33,633 bases of DNA from a bacterium (GCA_004559785.1 SFXD01000015.1:1-33633); one strand, 5' to 3'; shown: positions 14,879 to 23,771, counted from the stretch's first letter. Notes: generated by a model not told the origin, from the letters alone. Numbers and translations are program-made.

Positions 14879-17122
14879 ATGGAAGAGCTGACAACGAAAG
14901 AGCAAGAGGATGAGAGGATGGTGAACGAGGCGTACCAGCATCTGGTAGAGACCTACCTCATGTCGAGACATCGCAAGCACGTTGACATCATAGACAAGGC
15001 CTTCAACTTTGCAAAGCAAGCACACAAGGGGGTGAGAAGGCTGTCTGGAGAGCCATATATCATGCACCCCATAGCCGTGGCGCAGATAGCCTGCGAGGAG
15101 ATAGGGCTTGGCAGCACGAGCATCTGTGCCGCCCTGTTGCACGACGTGGTGGAGGACACGGACTACACCGTAGAGGACATCAGCAATATCTTCGGACCCA
15201 AGATAGCACAGATAGTGGACGGACTGACCAAGATTTCGGGCGGAATCTTCGGCGACAAGGCTTCGGCACAGGCAGAGTCGTTCAAGAAACTGCTGCTCAC
15301 CATGAGCGACGACATCAGGGTAATACTCATCAAGATATCCGACCGGCTGCACAACATGCGAACCCTTGGCAGCCAATTGCCAGGCAAGCAATACAAGATA
15401 GCGGGAGAGACCCTCTACATCTATGCCCCACTTGCCAACAGGCTCGGACTCAATAAGGTGAAAGAGGAACTCGAAGACCTCAGCTTCAGCTACGAGCACC
15501 CAGAGGAATACAAGTCCATAAAGGCAAAGCTCGCCGGGATGCAGGAACACCTGAGCAGCGTCTTCGAACAATTTACCGCACCCATTCGCGAGCGACTGGA
15601 CGAGACAGGGCTGAAATACGAAATCAAGGCCCGCATCAAGGCTCCGTACAGCATCTGGTGCAAGATGCAGAACAAACATGTCACTTTCGAGGAAATATAC
15701 GACATACTTGCCGTTCGCATCATATTCGACGAGCAAGGGGTTGCCGACGAGATTGCCGAGTGCTTCCAGATATATGCCATAGCCAGCAGCATCTACAAGC
15801 CACATCCCGAAAGGTTGCGAGATTGGCTGTCTAACCCTAAGGCTAACGGATACCAGGCCCTGCACACTACGCTCATGAGCAAGACGGGCAGATGGATTGA
15901 GGTGCAGATACGCAGCAGGCGCATGGACGACATGGCAGAACAGGGATTCGCAGCCCACTGGAAATACAAGGAGGGAGGAAAGACAAGCGAAGACAGCGAA
16001 AACGAACTGGACAAGTGGCTGCACACAATCAAGGAAATACTCGACGACCCTCAGCCAAATGCCATAGACTTCCTCGATGCCATAAAGCTCAACCTCTATG
16101 CCAGCGAGATATTCGTCGTAACACCAAAGGGCGAATTCAAGACGATGCCTGCCGGCAGCACCGTACTCGACTTTGCCTTCAGCGTCCACACCTTCCTCGG
16201 CACGCATTGCATAGGCGCCAAAGTGAACCACGTCCTGGTACCCATCAGCCATGTACTAAAGAGCGGCGACCAGGTGGAGATACTTACCTCAAAGAGCCAG
16301 AAGGTGACCAAGGAGTGGATAGGATTCACCACCACTGCCAAGGCAAAGGGCAAGATACAGGCTATCCTGCGCAGGGAGGACAGAGAGAAGCAAAAGGCAG
16401 GAGAAGAGATTCTCAACAACTACCTGAAGCACATCGAGGCAGAGCCAAACAGCGTCAACCTCGACAGGCTGTGCCATCTGCATGGGCTAAACACAAGGGA
16501 GGAACTGCTCACCGCCATAGGAGAAAGACGCATAAGCCTCGGAGCGGCAGATTCAGATGCCCTCAAGGGCAAGGCTGAAGGCAAGGCAGGATGGAGCAAA
16601 TACATTCCGTTCCTAAAGAAAAAAAAGGACGAGGAAAACAATGGCGACAACGACAACACGCCTCTCCACATAGACCGTAAGAAGACACTGATACTGAGCG
16701 AGGAGACCATCGGCAAATATGCCATCTGCGACTGCTGTCACCCCATACCAGGCGACGATGTGCTGGCACATTTCGACGGGAACACACTCATCACCATCCA
16801 CAAGAGGCAATGCCCCATAGCCTCAAAACTCAAGGCAAGCGACGGCAACCACATTCTGGCAGCAGAATGGGACACGCACAAGCAGTTGTCCTTCCCTGCC
16901 AACCTGCATCTATCCGGCATCGACCGCGTAGGTGTGCTGCACCGCATCACGGCCGTACTATCGCAGCAACTGAACGTCAACATGACAAGGCTCAACGTGG
17001 AGACACATGACGGCATCTTCCAGGCGGAAATACAACTTGGAGTACACGACATAGAGGACGTGCAGGCCATCTGCCGCGACCTGAAGAAAATAAAGGAAAT
17101 AGAGGAGGTAAGGAGGTTCTAA
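14879..17122 (+). CDS. Bifunctional (p)ppGpp synthetase/hydrolase (RelA/SpoT family)
   Basis: 747 residues with the complete long-Rel architecture. The HD hydrolase has H63 (IMHPIAVAQ), H88-D89 and E92-D93 (LLHDVVEDTD) and D155 (IKISDRLHNMRT), so hydrolysis looks intact. The synthetase domain has IKARIKAPYSIWCKM, YDILAVRIIFDE and EVQIRSRRMDDMAEQGFAAHW; the usual GRPKH loop reads ARIKA, keeping Arg and Lys. TGS follows (FVVTPKGEFKTMPAGST), then a Cys-rich YAICDCCHPIPGDDV region and a C-terminal ACT domain (DRVGVLHRITAVLSQQLNV). It makes and degrades the stringent-response alarmone. A 102-bp gap separates it from the transglycosylase gene. Confidence 0.95.
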   Translation: MEELTTKEQEDERMVNEAYQHLVETYLMSRHRKHVDIIDKAFNFAKQAHKGVRRLSGEPYIMHPIAVAQIACEEIGLGSTSICAALLHDVVEDTDYTVEDISNIFGPKIAQIVDGLTKISGGIFGDKASAQAESFKKLLLTMSDDIRVILIKISDRLHNMRTLGSQLPGKQYKIAGETLYIYAPLANRLGLNKVKEELEDLSFSYEHPEEYKSIKAKLAGMQEHLSSVFEQFTAPIRERLDETGLKYEIKARIKAPYSIWCKMQNKHVTFEEIYDILAVRIIFDEQGVADEIAECFQIYAIASSIYKPHPERLRDWLSNPKANGYQALHTTLMSKTGRWIEVQIRSRRMDDMAEQGFAAHWKYKEGGKTSEDSENELDKWLHTIKEILDDPQPNAIDFLDAIKLNLYASEIFVVTPKGEFKTMPAGSTVLDFAFSVHTFLGTHCIGAKVNHVLVPISHVLKSGDQVEILTSKSQKVTKEWIGFTTTAKAKGKIQAILRREDREKQKAGEEILNNYLKHIEAEPNSVNLDRLCHLHGLNTREELLTAIGERRISLGAADSDALKGKAEGKAGWSKYIPFLKKKKDEENNGDNDNTPLHIDRKKTLILSEETIGKYAICDCCHPIPGDDVLAHFDGNTLITIHKRQCPIASKLKASDGNHILAAEWDTHKQLSFPANLHLSGIDRVGVLHRITAVLSQQLNVNMTRLNVETHDGIFQAEIQLGVHDIEDVQAICRDLKKIKEIEEVRRF

Positions 17123-17132
17123 AGGAAGGCTC

Positions 17133-17477
17133 CTATAGATTTTTCAGTTCTTCGTTCAGGGCAAGCAGCTCGTTACGTACATCCTGCAATAGCTGAAGCA
17201 TCTCGGTATTGTCGTACGCCGCAGCCTTGTTCTTGGACAGCACCTCCCGGGCAGCGGAAATCTTCATACCCCTAACCTTCAGCAGATTGTACACGGTACG
17301 CACTTCCTGAATGTCTTCCTGGGTGTATTGACGCACATTGCGACCAGACTTGCGAGGACGTATGTTGGGAAATTCCTTCTCCCAATATCTCAACAACGAC
17401 TCTGCCACGCCAAACTGCTCGGCAACTTCACCAATGGAGTAGTATTTCTTCAGCTCTTTGTGTGTGTTCAATACCAT
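17133..17477 (-). CDS. MerR-type transcriptional regulator
   Basis: 114 residues. The winged HTH is YYSIGEVAEQFGVAESLLRYW, then EKEFPNIRPRKSGRNVRQYT and QEDIQEVRTVYNLLKVRGMK. A C-terminal helix (NTEMLQLLQDVRNELLALNE) can form the MerR dimer coiled coil. There is no metal- or effector-binding Cys cluster, so it is a short MerR-like protein of unknown signal. It is convergent with rel (11 bp apart) and divergent from alaS with overlapping promoters. In Bacteroidetes such a gene is often near envelope or alaS genes; a regulatory link to alaS is only inferred. Confidence 0.88.
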   Translation of the reverse strand: MVLNTHKELKKYYSIGEVAEQFGVAESLLRYWEKEFPNIRPRKSGRNVRQYTQEDIQEVRTVYNLLKVRGMKISAAREVLSKNKAAAYDNTEMLQLLQDVRNELLALNEELKNL

Positions 17478-17512
17478 AATAGTTACTTATAAGCCCTTTT
17501 GTAAACAAATTC

Positions 17513-17544
17513 TTTGCAAAAGTACGCAAAACAAATTATCTTTG
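17513..17544 (+). promoter_or_regulatory. Promoter of alaS (TTTG-20-TATCTTTG)
   Basis: TTTG (17513-17516), exactly 20 bp, TATCTTTG (17537-17544): full consensus. Transcription should start near 17550, giving a leader of about 53 nt. Its -33 and -7 boxes alternate with those of the opposite promoter, so both cannot be occupied together. Confidence 0.75.
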
Positions 17545-17550
17545 CAACAA
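17517..17550 (-). promoter_or_regulatory. Promoter of the MerR-type gene, interlocked with the alaS promoter
   Basis: Minus-strand TTG (17547-17545, with a second TTG at 17550-17548), 20-bp spacer, TACTTTTG (17524-17517). Start of transcription near 17512, giving a leader of about 35 nt to ATG 17477. Confidence 0.65.
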
Positions 17551-17602
17551 TTTTCGTGTATATTAACATGAACTATTAACATATATATATTTATATATCA
17601 AT

Positions 17603-20227
17603 ATGACAGCAAATGAGATTAGGGACTCGTTCCTGAAATATTTCGAGTCCAAGGGTCACCAGATAGTTCCATCTGCACCAATGGTGGTGAAGGACGACCC
17701 TACACTGATGTTCACCAATGCCGGCATGAACCAGTGGAAAGACATAATCCTCGGCACGCGCAACCCCGAGCCACGGCGCAGGGCTGACAGCCAGAAGTGC
17801 TTGCGAGTCAGCGGCAAGCACAACGACCTGGAAGAGGTAGGACACGACACCTACCATCATACCATGTTCGAGATGCTGGGCAACTGGTCGTTCGGGGACT
17901 ATTTCAAGGAAGGTGCCATAGACATGGCATGGGAATACCTCGTAGACGTGCTGAAGCTGAACCCCGAAGACCTATACGTAACCGTGTTCGAAGGCTCACC
18001 CGAAGAGGGGCTCGCACGCGATGACGAGGCCGCGTCATACTGGCTGAAGCATGTGCCTGCCGACCATATCATCAATGGCAACAAGCACGACAATTTCTGG
18101 GAAATGGGAGACACGGGACCATGCGGACCATGCTCCGAAATACACCTCGATAGCCGTACGCCCGAAGAAAAGGCACAGATACCAGGACGCGACATGGTAA
18201 ACAAGGACGACCCACAGGTCATCGAGATATGGAACATCGTATTCATGCAGTACGAGCGCAAGGCCGACGGACATCTCGAACCGCTCGGCATGAACGTCAT
18301 AGACACTGGCATGGGATTCGAACGTCTGGTACGTGCCTTGCAGGGCAAGCATTCGAACTACGACACCGATGTCTTCCAGCCCATCATACAGGCTATAGGA
18401 GACCTTAGCGGTACACGCTATGGCGACAGCGAGCCCACAGACGTGGCAATGAGGGTTGTTGCCGACCACCTGCGCACCATAGCCTTCTCCATAGCCGACG
18501 GACAGCTGCCAGGCAATGCCAAGGCAGGCTATGTCATCCGACGCATACTGAGACGGGCTGTCAGATACGCCTACACCTTCCTCGGACAGAGGCAGGCATT
18601 CATGTACCGCCTGCTACCGGTACTAATCCGCGAGATGGGTTCCACCTATCCCGAGCTACAGGCTCAGAAGGAACTCATCGAACGCGTGATGAAGGAAGAG
18701 GAAGACAGTTTCCTCCGCACCCTCGAAACAGGAATACGCCTGCTCGATGGAGTCATGCGCGAAACCAAGGATGCTGGGGGCAGCGTCATCGCCGGAGAAA
18801 AGGCCTTCACTCTATTCGACACATACGGATTTCCCCTCGACCTTACGCAACTCATCTGTCGCGAGAACGGACTAAGCGTAGACGAAGACGGTTTCCACAA
18901 GGAGATGGAGAAGCAGAAGGCAAGGGCACGCAACGCCGCCCAAACCGAGAACGGAGACTGGGTGGAAGTGGCAGGCCCTGACTCAATGGCAACCACACAG
19001 TTCGTGGGATGGGACTGTACCCAATGCACATGCAGGATACTAAGGTACAGGCAAGTCACACAGCGCAAGCAGACATACTACCAGTTGGTGCTGGACACCA
19101 CCCCCTTCTATGCAGAAAAGGGCGGACAGGTTGGCGACCGTGGCACCATCACCTGCGGAGAAGAGAACATCGAGGTAGTGGACACCAGGAACGAGAACGG
19201 ACTCCCAGTACACATCACCAAGGCTCTCCCACACGACCCCACCGCGCCATGCACGGCATCGGTTGACACAGACAGCAGACGGGCAAGCGAGGCAAACCAC
19301 ACATGCACGCACCTACTGGATGCAGCCCTGCGACAGGTTCTCGGCGACCACGTGGAGCAGAAAGGCTCGCTCGTAACCCCCGACTATCTACGCTTCGACT
19401 TCTCGCATTTCCAGAAGGTTACCGACGAGCAACTGCGTCAAGTGGAACGCATCGTCAATGCTAAGATACGTCAGGACATACCATTGCAGGAATACAGGGA
19501 AATGCCTATCGACGAGGCAAGAAAGCTTGGAGCCATCGCCCTCTTCGGCGAAAAGTACGGAGACAAGGTTAGAGTCGTGCAGTTTGGCGACAGCATAGAA
19601 CTGTGCGGAGGCTGCCACGCTGCAAGCACGGGCAGGATAGGCATGGTGAAGATACTGGCCGAAAGCAGCGTAGCGGCAGGCGTGCGCCGCATCGAGGCCA
19701 TCACCGGAGCAAAGGTAGAGGAGATGATGTACGGGCTGATAGACATGGGCAAGGAACTGCGCGAGATATTCAACAACGCTCCCGACCTGAAGGCTGCCGT
19801 CAGCAAGACCCTGACAGAAAACGCCTCTCTCCGTGGACAAATCGAAAAGGTAATGCGCGACAAGGCTGCCGACATCAAGCAAACCATGATTGAAAGACGC
19901 AGGGAAAAAGGCGGCATACAGGTCATGTTCTCCGTAGTTCCCCTGCCTGCCGACATCGTGCGCGACATAGCCTTCCAGCTACGGGCCGAGGTACAGGACA
20001 GCCTCGTAGTGATAGGCTCGGTATACGAAGGCAAGCCCATGCTTACCGCCGCCGCCGCCGACAGCCTCGTGGAAAGGGGTATAAACGTCGGACAAGCCAT
20101 ACGTCAGGCTGCCAAGCTCATACAGGGTGGCGGAGGCGGGCAACCTCATTTCGCCACTGCCGGAGGCAAGGACGCACAGGCCCTGACATCAGCCGTAGAG
20201 CAACTCATACAGTTGCTAACGGAATAG
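17603..20227 (+). CDS. alaS: Alanine--tRNA ligase
   Basis: 874 residues, full length for bacterial AlaRS. It starts MTANEIRDSFLKYFESKGH. Class II motifs: MFTNAGMNQWKD, RRADSQKCLRVSGKHNDLEE, HHTMFEMLGNWSFGDYFK and GFERLVRALQGKHSNYDTD. The editing domain has zinc-site motif NHTCTHLLDAALR near 565 and CGGCHAASTGRIG near 670. The C-terminal oligomerisation part ends in the glycine-rich IQGGGGGQPHFATAGGKDA. It charges tRNA-Ala and clears misacylated Ser or Gly. It is divergently transcribed from the MerR-type gene and ends at a strong hairpin facing a convergent helicase gene. Confidence 0.98.
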   Translation: MTANEIRDSFLKYFESKGHQIVPSAPMVVKDDPTLMFTNAGMNQWKDIILGTRNPEPRRRADSQKCLRVSGKHNDLEEVGHDTYHHTMFEMLGNWSFGDYFKEGAIDMAWEYLVDVLKLNPEDLYVTVFEGSPEEGLARDDEAASYWLKHVPADHIINGNKHDNFWEMGDTGPCGPCSEIHLDSRTPEEKAQIPGRDMVNKDDPQVIEIWNIVFMQYERKADGHLEPLGMNVIDTGMGFERLVRALQGKHSNYDTDVFQPIIQAIGDLSGTRYGDSEPTDVAMRVVADHLRTIAFSIADGQLPGNAKAGYVIRRILRRAVRYAYTFLGQRQAFMYRLLPVLIREMGSTYPELQAQKELIERVMKEEEDSFLRTLETGIRLLDGVMRETKDAGGSVIAGEKAFTLFDTYGFPLDLTQLICRENGLSVDEDGFHKEMEKQKARARNAAQTENGDWVEVAGPDSMATTQFVGWDCTQCTCRILRYRQVTQRKQTYYQLVLDTTPFYAEKGGQVGDRGTITCGEENIEVVDTRNENGLPVHITKALPHDPTAPCTASVDTDSRRASEANHTCTHLLDAALRQVLGDHVEQKGSLVTPDYLRFDFSHFQKVTDEQLRQVERIVNAKIRQDIPLQEYREMPIDEARKLGAIALFGEKYGDKVRVVQFGDSIELCGGCHAASTGRIGMVKILAESSVAAGVRRIEAITGAKVEEMMYGLIDMGKELREIFNNAPDLKAAVSKTLTENASLRGQIEKVMRDKAADIKQTMIERRREKGGIQVMFSVVPLPADIVRDIAFQLRAEVQDSLVVIGSVYEGKPMLTAAAADSLVERGINVGQAIRQAAKLIQGGGGGQPHFATAGGKDAQALTSAVEQLIQLLTE

Positions 20228-20250
20228 TATAGAGATATAGAGACTGATTA

Positions 20251-20298
20251 TAGGGGTGCTCTATAGATTCGTCCACCACGGTCTATAGGGCACCCCTA
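20251..20298. terminator. Bidirectional hairpin between convergent alaS and helicase genes
   Basis: Arms 20251-20267 and 20282-20298 pair over 17 bp with one mismatch (a G-U pair in one orientation of the RNA), around a 14-nt loop. It begins about 24 bp after the alaS stop and ends 14 bp before the helicase stop. No strong U-run follows on the plus strand, so it may act as a factor-aided terminator or RNA stabiliser for both transcripts. Confidence 0.65.
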
Positions 20299-20311
20299 CA
20301 TATACGCCCCC

Positions 20312-21751
20312 CTAACCATTTTTCCAATTTACGAGAAACACCTTCTCGGTGGCTCGGGTCAGGGCTGTGTACAGCCAGCGATAGTACTCGGGCGACAGCA
20401 TGTCCTCCGTAATATAGCCTTGGTCCACGTATACATGCTGCCACTGGCCTCCCTGAGCCCTATGGCATGTCACGGCATAGGCATACTTCAGTTGCAGGGC
20501 ATTGTAGAGGGCATCCTTGCGAAGTGCCTTCATGCGCTCCCTCTTGCTCGTAATCTCTGGATAGTCGTCCCACACACTCTGGAACAGGTGTTGTTGCTGC
20601 TCCTGGGTAAGCGAAGGCGACTCGCTCTGCAGTGTGTCAAGCAGTACCGTGGCACACACTTCCCGACCGTCGTAGTCAGGGAAGACCAACGTGGCATCGG
20701 CAAAGCAGAACCCATATATTTCCCTGACGTTCGAAATGCGCTCCACCCTGGCAATGTCCCCGTTGGCAATGAAGTCCTCTACAGGATGGCTTGCGCCCTT
20801 TCCCCCCTCGCCTTCGTGCCCGACATTGAGCCAGAAATAGTTGTTACGTGCCACCATTACCATGTCACCCCGGCAGACAGGCTCCTCGTAGCAGAAAATC
20901 CTCGATCTGACACCTCCGTTGAAAGCCACGGCCCTCTTGTTGCTGCGCGTTACTACTATCGTGCCATCCCTACCACAATTGCGATAACTATCCTCCATAC
21001 AGTCTATCAGTTCGTCGCCAGGAACAGTCACGACATCCGAAAAGCCTGAAAGACGCAATTTGGGAAAGGAAAACACCTCCCCTGAACGCAACATGGTGCG
21101 AATCAGGGTGGCATTGCAGAGTATGCCGGACTCCATCGACTGACGAACCACCTGAGTCATGCTCACCTCGGTGACATTCATGCCATATCCCTCAAGCACG
21201 TCACGACTGAGTGCAGGGCTCTCTTCCTCGCCAACGGGAGGCAACTGTGCGGAGTCTCCCACCAAAAGCAATCTGCATCCATGGCAGGAATAGACAAACT
21301 GCAGCAAGTCCTCAAGCAGGCACCCGCTTCCAAAGTTGGCACCCATTGATGGCGCAGCACTAATCATGGAAGCCTCATCCACTATGAACAAGGTATCGGG
21401 ATGCAAGTTGACGTTCATCTGGAACGTATCCATGTCCGTAATGGCCCGCTGCCTGTATATGCGCTTGTGTATGGTGTATGCCGTACGACCGGCATATAGG
21501 GAGAACACCTTCGCCGCACGCCCCGTGGGTGCAAGGAGGCAAGTACGCATGCCCATGTCCTGCAAAGTCCTTACGATAGCTGCCACAAGGGATGTCTTGC
21601 CCGTACCGGCATATCCCTTGAGCAAAAACACACCGTCAGGGTCCATGGACATCATGAAATCCAACCACCTTCCGATTGCCAAATTCTGGTCTTCCGTCGC
21701 GTCGTGACCAAGATTGAGCCTGATTAATGCGCCAAAATCTTCACTATTCAT
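20312..21751 (-). CDS. ATP-dependent DNA helicase, RecD/Pif1-like (UvrD_C_2 C-terminus)
   Basis: 479 residues from ATG 21751 (MNSEDFGALIRL); the open frame continues 33 codons upstream but into the promoter area and without homology. Walker A is LLKGYAGTGKTSLV near residue 50. Then come CLLAPTGRAAKVF, TIHKRIYR, a Walker B IVDEASM, and LLLVGDSAQLPPVGEEESPA. The SF1B C-terminal motifs include VVTRSNKRAVAFN, the SH3-like MVMVARNNYFW stretch, KYAYAVTCHRAQGGQWQHVYVD and YTALTRATEKVFLV. It is a stand-alone SF1 helicase of the RecD2-like Bacteroidetes group, probably acting in DNA repair or replication restart. It is not part of a RecBCD cluster here. Confidence 0.92.
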   Translation of the reverse strand: MNSEDFGALIRLNLGHDATEDQNLAIGRWLDFMMSMDPDGVFLLKGYAGTGKTSLVAAIVRTLQDMGMRTCLLAPTGRAAKVFSLYAGRTAYTIHKRIYRQRAITDMDTFQMNVNLHPDTLFIVDEASMISAAPSMGANFGSGCLLEDLLQFVYSCHGCRLLLVGDSAQLPPVGEEESPALSRDVLEGYGMNVTEVSMTQVVRQSMESGILCNATLIRTMLRSGEVFSFPKLRLSGFSDVVTVPGDELIDCMEDSYRNCGRDGTIVVTRSNKRAVAFNGGVRSRIFCYEEPVCRGDMVMVARNNYFWLNVGHEGEGGKGASHPVEDFIANGDIARVERISNVREIYGFCFADATLVFPDYDGREVCATVLLDTLQSESPSLTQEQQQHLFQSVWDDYPEITSKRERMKALRKDALYNALQLKYAYAVTCHRAQGGQWQHVYVDQGYITEDMLSPEYYRWLYTALTRATEKVFLVNWKNG

Positions 21752-21804
21752 ATAAGTATCGCAAAAAATACAGTCGATTCTTCGCTTATTTGGATTAATT
21801 TTTT

Positions 21805-21812
21805 TACTTTTG
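21805..21812 (+). promoter_or_regulatory. -7 element for the 21849-23771 operon
   Basis: TACTTTTG matches TAnnTTTG; TTCG at 21781-21784, 20 bp upstream, is one base off TTTG. Leader length is about 30 nt to ATG 21849. The helicase gene diverges from this region. Confidence 0.55.
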
Positions 21813-21848
21813 CGATGCGAATATATAAAATAATTATCAAATAACGAC

Positions 21849-22538
21849 ATGAAACAGAAAATTAATGTGGTTTTAGCCCTATGTGCAATAGGACTTCTCT
21901 ATGTATGCGTGCGAAGCATTCAGGACACAACTGAATTTGACGCAGAGGTTGCTGCTCGCGAAGCAGTGGTGAAGGCTCGCCTCATGGAAATACGCGATGC
22001 CGAGGAAGCCTACAAGGCACAGCACGACGGCGTGTATTGCGACAACTGGGAGGTACTGGTCAGTTTCATCAAGAATGGCAAACTGCCAATCGTCATGAAG
22101 CAAGGTGTGCTAAGCGACGAGCAGATGGACAAGGGCCTGACCGAGACCCTGGCCGCATCCATAGTAAACAGCGGAGACCAGGCTGCCATCATAGAGAACG
22201 GACTGCAGAACTTCCGCCGCGATACCCTATGGGTTTCTCTGAAGGACTCCCTCTACAACTACGAAGGCTTCGTAGCCGACTCCATGAGGTACATCCCCTT
22301 CTCGCAGGGCGACACATTCGAATTGGTAGCATGCCCCAACACGACTCGTTCGGGTAGCATCATACAGGTCATGGAGTGCAACGCACCCGACAGCAGCTTC
22401 CTGAAGGGCATGGGCAAGCAGGGCAAGAGGCTCATCTACAATAGAGCTGAGGAGGCCGACGCAAAGGGTGCATACCCCGGACTCAAGATTGGTGACGCAG
22501 GCAACAACTGGAACAACAATGCTGGCAACTGGGAATAA
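21849..22538 (+). CDS. Conserved-type hypothetical protein with pseudopilin-like N-terminus
   Basis: 229 residues, function not recognised. A single hydrophobic segment near the start (INVVLALCAIGLLYVCV) is followed by a charged helix, AAREAVVKARLMEIRDAEEA, then YKAQHDGVYCDNWEVLVSFI. This layout resembles the start of type IV pilin-like proteins, without a prepilin peptidase motif. The rest is polar, with a Gly/Asn-rich end (NNWNNNAGNWE). It should sit in the inner membrane with the bulk in the periplasm. The following DUF3822 gene begins inside its last codons (20-bp overlap), so expression is coupled. Proteins of similar design occur in Bacteroidales upstream of DUF3822 and rsmD; from memory, not checked. 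Confidence 0.7.
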   Translation: MKQKINVVLALCAIGLLYVCVRSIQDTTEFDAEVAAREAVVKARLMEIRDAEEAYKAQHDGVYCDNWEVLVSFIKNGKLPIVMKQGVLSDEQMDKGLTETLAASIVNSGDQAAIIENGLQNFRRDTLWVSLKDSLYNYEGFVADSMRYIPFSQGDTFELVACPNTTRSGSIIQVMECNAPDSSFLKGMGKQGKRLIYNRAEEADAKGAYPGLKIGDAGNNWNNNAGNWE

Positions 22539-23247
22539 CCCTCTTGACTCATACAGACTATCCATCCGCATCAGTACGGATGGATTTTCTTTGTACATAC
22601 ACAGCATCGCCGACGGCAAGTTGCTGAAGTCGGAGCATGTCCCCTTCGGAACAGACAGCGCAACTGGCATCCTGCTGGAAGGCTCGTTGCGCAAGATGGA
22701 GATGCTGGGATACAACTTCTCACAGGTAACACTCGCTGCCGACACACCAAGCACATACGTACCCCTTGAGTATTTCAGGAAGGAAGAGATGGCACACATC
22801 TACAACCTTACATTCCCCAACATGAAGACTGCCGGCAAGGATGTGCAATATCGCATCATACCATCAATGGAAGTCGTGGAGCTTTTCTCCATTGACACTA
22901 GAATCTCGGACATCGTCCAAGGACATTATCCCAACGTACAGACAACGTCGTTCCGTGGAGAAATGCTGGAACAGGCAGCCAGCCTCTCAAAGAGGCTCAG
23001 CACGCCATGCATGCATGCCGTACTTGCGGAAGGGAAAATGCTGCTATGCTCGTTCACAAGAGGCAAGTTGCAGTTCGCCGCAACGTACGACACTACATCC
23101 GACGCCGACTGCACATATTTCATTATGGCTGTATGGAAGTCGCTGAACCTCGACTTGTCCAGGGACAGGCTCTACCTAAAGGGCGCATCCGAAGGACTGA
23201 GAACCAACCTCAACAGGTTCATAAAGAATGTATCAATATGCGAGTGA
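22519..23247 (+). CDS. DUF3822 family protein
   Basis: 242 residues from ATG 22519 (MLATGNNPLDSYRLSIRIS); an in-frame ATG at 22468 would lengthen the overlap with the previous gene and is less likely. The sequence has an alternating two-lobed pattern: DSYRLSIRISTDGFSLYIHS, the VTLAADTPSTYVPLEYF motif, later VVELFSIDTRI and HACMHAVLAEGKMLLCSF-like strands (here CMHAVLAEGKMLLCSF), ending in LYLKGASEGLRTNLNRFI. This suggests an ASKHA/actin-like fold as proposed for DUF3822, but catalytic residues are not identified. Typical of Bacteroidetes and usually next to rsmD, as here (10-bp overlap). Role unknown. Confidence 0.85.
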   Translation: MLATGNNPLDSYRLSIRISTDGFSLYIHSIADGKLLKSEHVPFGTDSATGILLEGSLRKMEMLGYNFSQVTLAADTPSTYVPLEYFRKEEMAHIYNLTFPNMKTAGKDVQYRIIPSMEVVELFSIDTRISDIVQGHYPNVQTTSFRGEMLEQAASLSKRLSTPCMHAVLAEGKMLLCSFTRGKLQFAATYDTTSDADCTYFIMAVWKSLNLDLSRDRLYLKGASEGLRTNLNRFIKNVSICE

Positions 23248-23771
23248 TAACAGGTAAATACAAGGGACGGCACTTTGAAATACCACGCAATTTCAAGGCA
23301 AGGCCCACGACGGACTTTGCCAAGGAAAACCTGTTCAACGTGCTGAAAGGCTATATGGACTTCGATGAGGAAACCACGGCTCTCGACCTCTTCTCCGGAA
23401 CTGGCAGCATAAGCCTCGAATTGCTCAGTCGCGGATGCGGAAGAGTCATCTCCGTGGAGTCCGACCCCTTGCACTACAGTTTCATACGCCGCTTCGTCGA
23501 CCAACTGCAAGACTTGAACGCCTTCCCCGTCAAGGCAGACGTATTCCGCTTCATAGCCAAGTGTCGCGAACGGTTCGACTTCATCTTTGCCGACCCTCCC
23601 TATGCCTTGCCAAACCTGACATCCATACCCGACCTTGTAATTGAGAGGCAATTGCTCCGTGACGATGGTCTCTTCGTATTGGAACATGGCAAGACCCAAG
23701 ACTTCTCACAGCATCCACGTTTCCTGGAACACAGGGCATACGGCAGCGTGAATTTCTCGTTCTTCAGGTAA
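23238..23771 (+). CDS. rsmD: 16S rRNA (guanine(966)-N(2))-methyltransferase
   Basis: 177 residues from ATG 23238, overlapping the DUF3822 gene by 10 bp. The start MRVITGKYKGRHFEIP is the family N-terminus; the longer upstream open frame is not supported. Motifs: ARPTTDFAKENLFNVL, the SAM-binding LDLFSGTGSISLELLSRG, VISVESDPLHYSFIRRF, and catalytic FDFIFADPPYALPN (DPPY). It methylates N2 of G966 (E. coli numbering) in the 30S subunit. Third gene of a compact overlapping operon. Confidence 0.95.
   Translation: MRVITGKYKGRHFEIPRNFKARPTTDFAKENLFNVLKGYMDFDEETTALDLFSGTGSISLELLSRGCGRVISVESDPLHYSFIRRFVDQLQDLNAFPVKADVFRFIAKCRERFDFIFADPPYALPNLTSIPDLVIERQLLRDDGLFVLEHGKTQDFSQHPRFLEHRAYGSVNFSFFR

Noticed and set aside
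15600..15700. Inactive synthetase site in Rel (ARIKA instead of GRPKH)
   Set aside because: The Arg and Lys of the loop, the YDILAVR Asp and the EVQIR Glu are all kept, so activity is likely and the change may be normal for the group.
14852..16252. Minus-strand 466-codon open frame
   Set aside because: It mirrors the rel gene, whose HD and synthetase motifs are intact on the plus strand.
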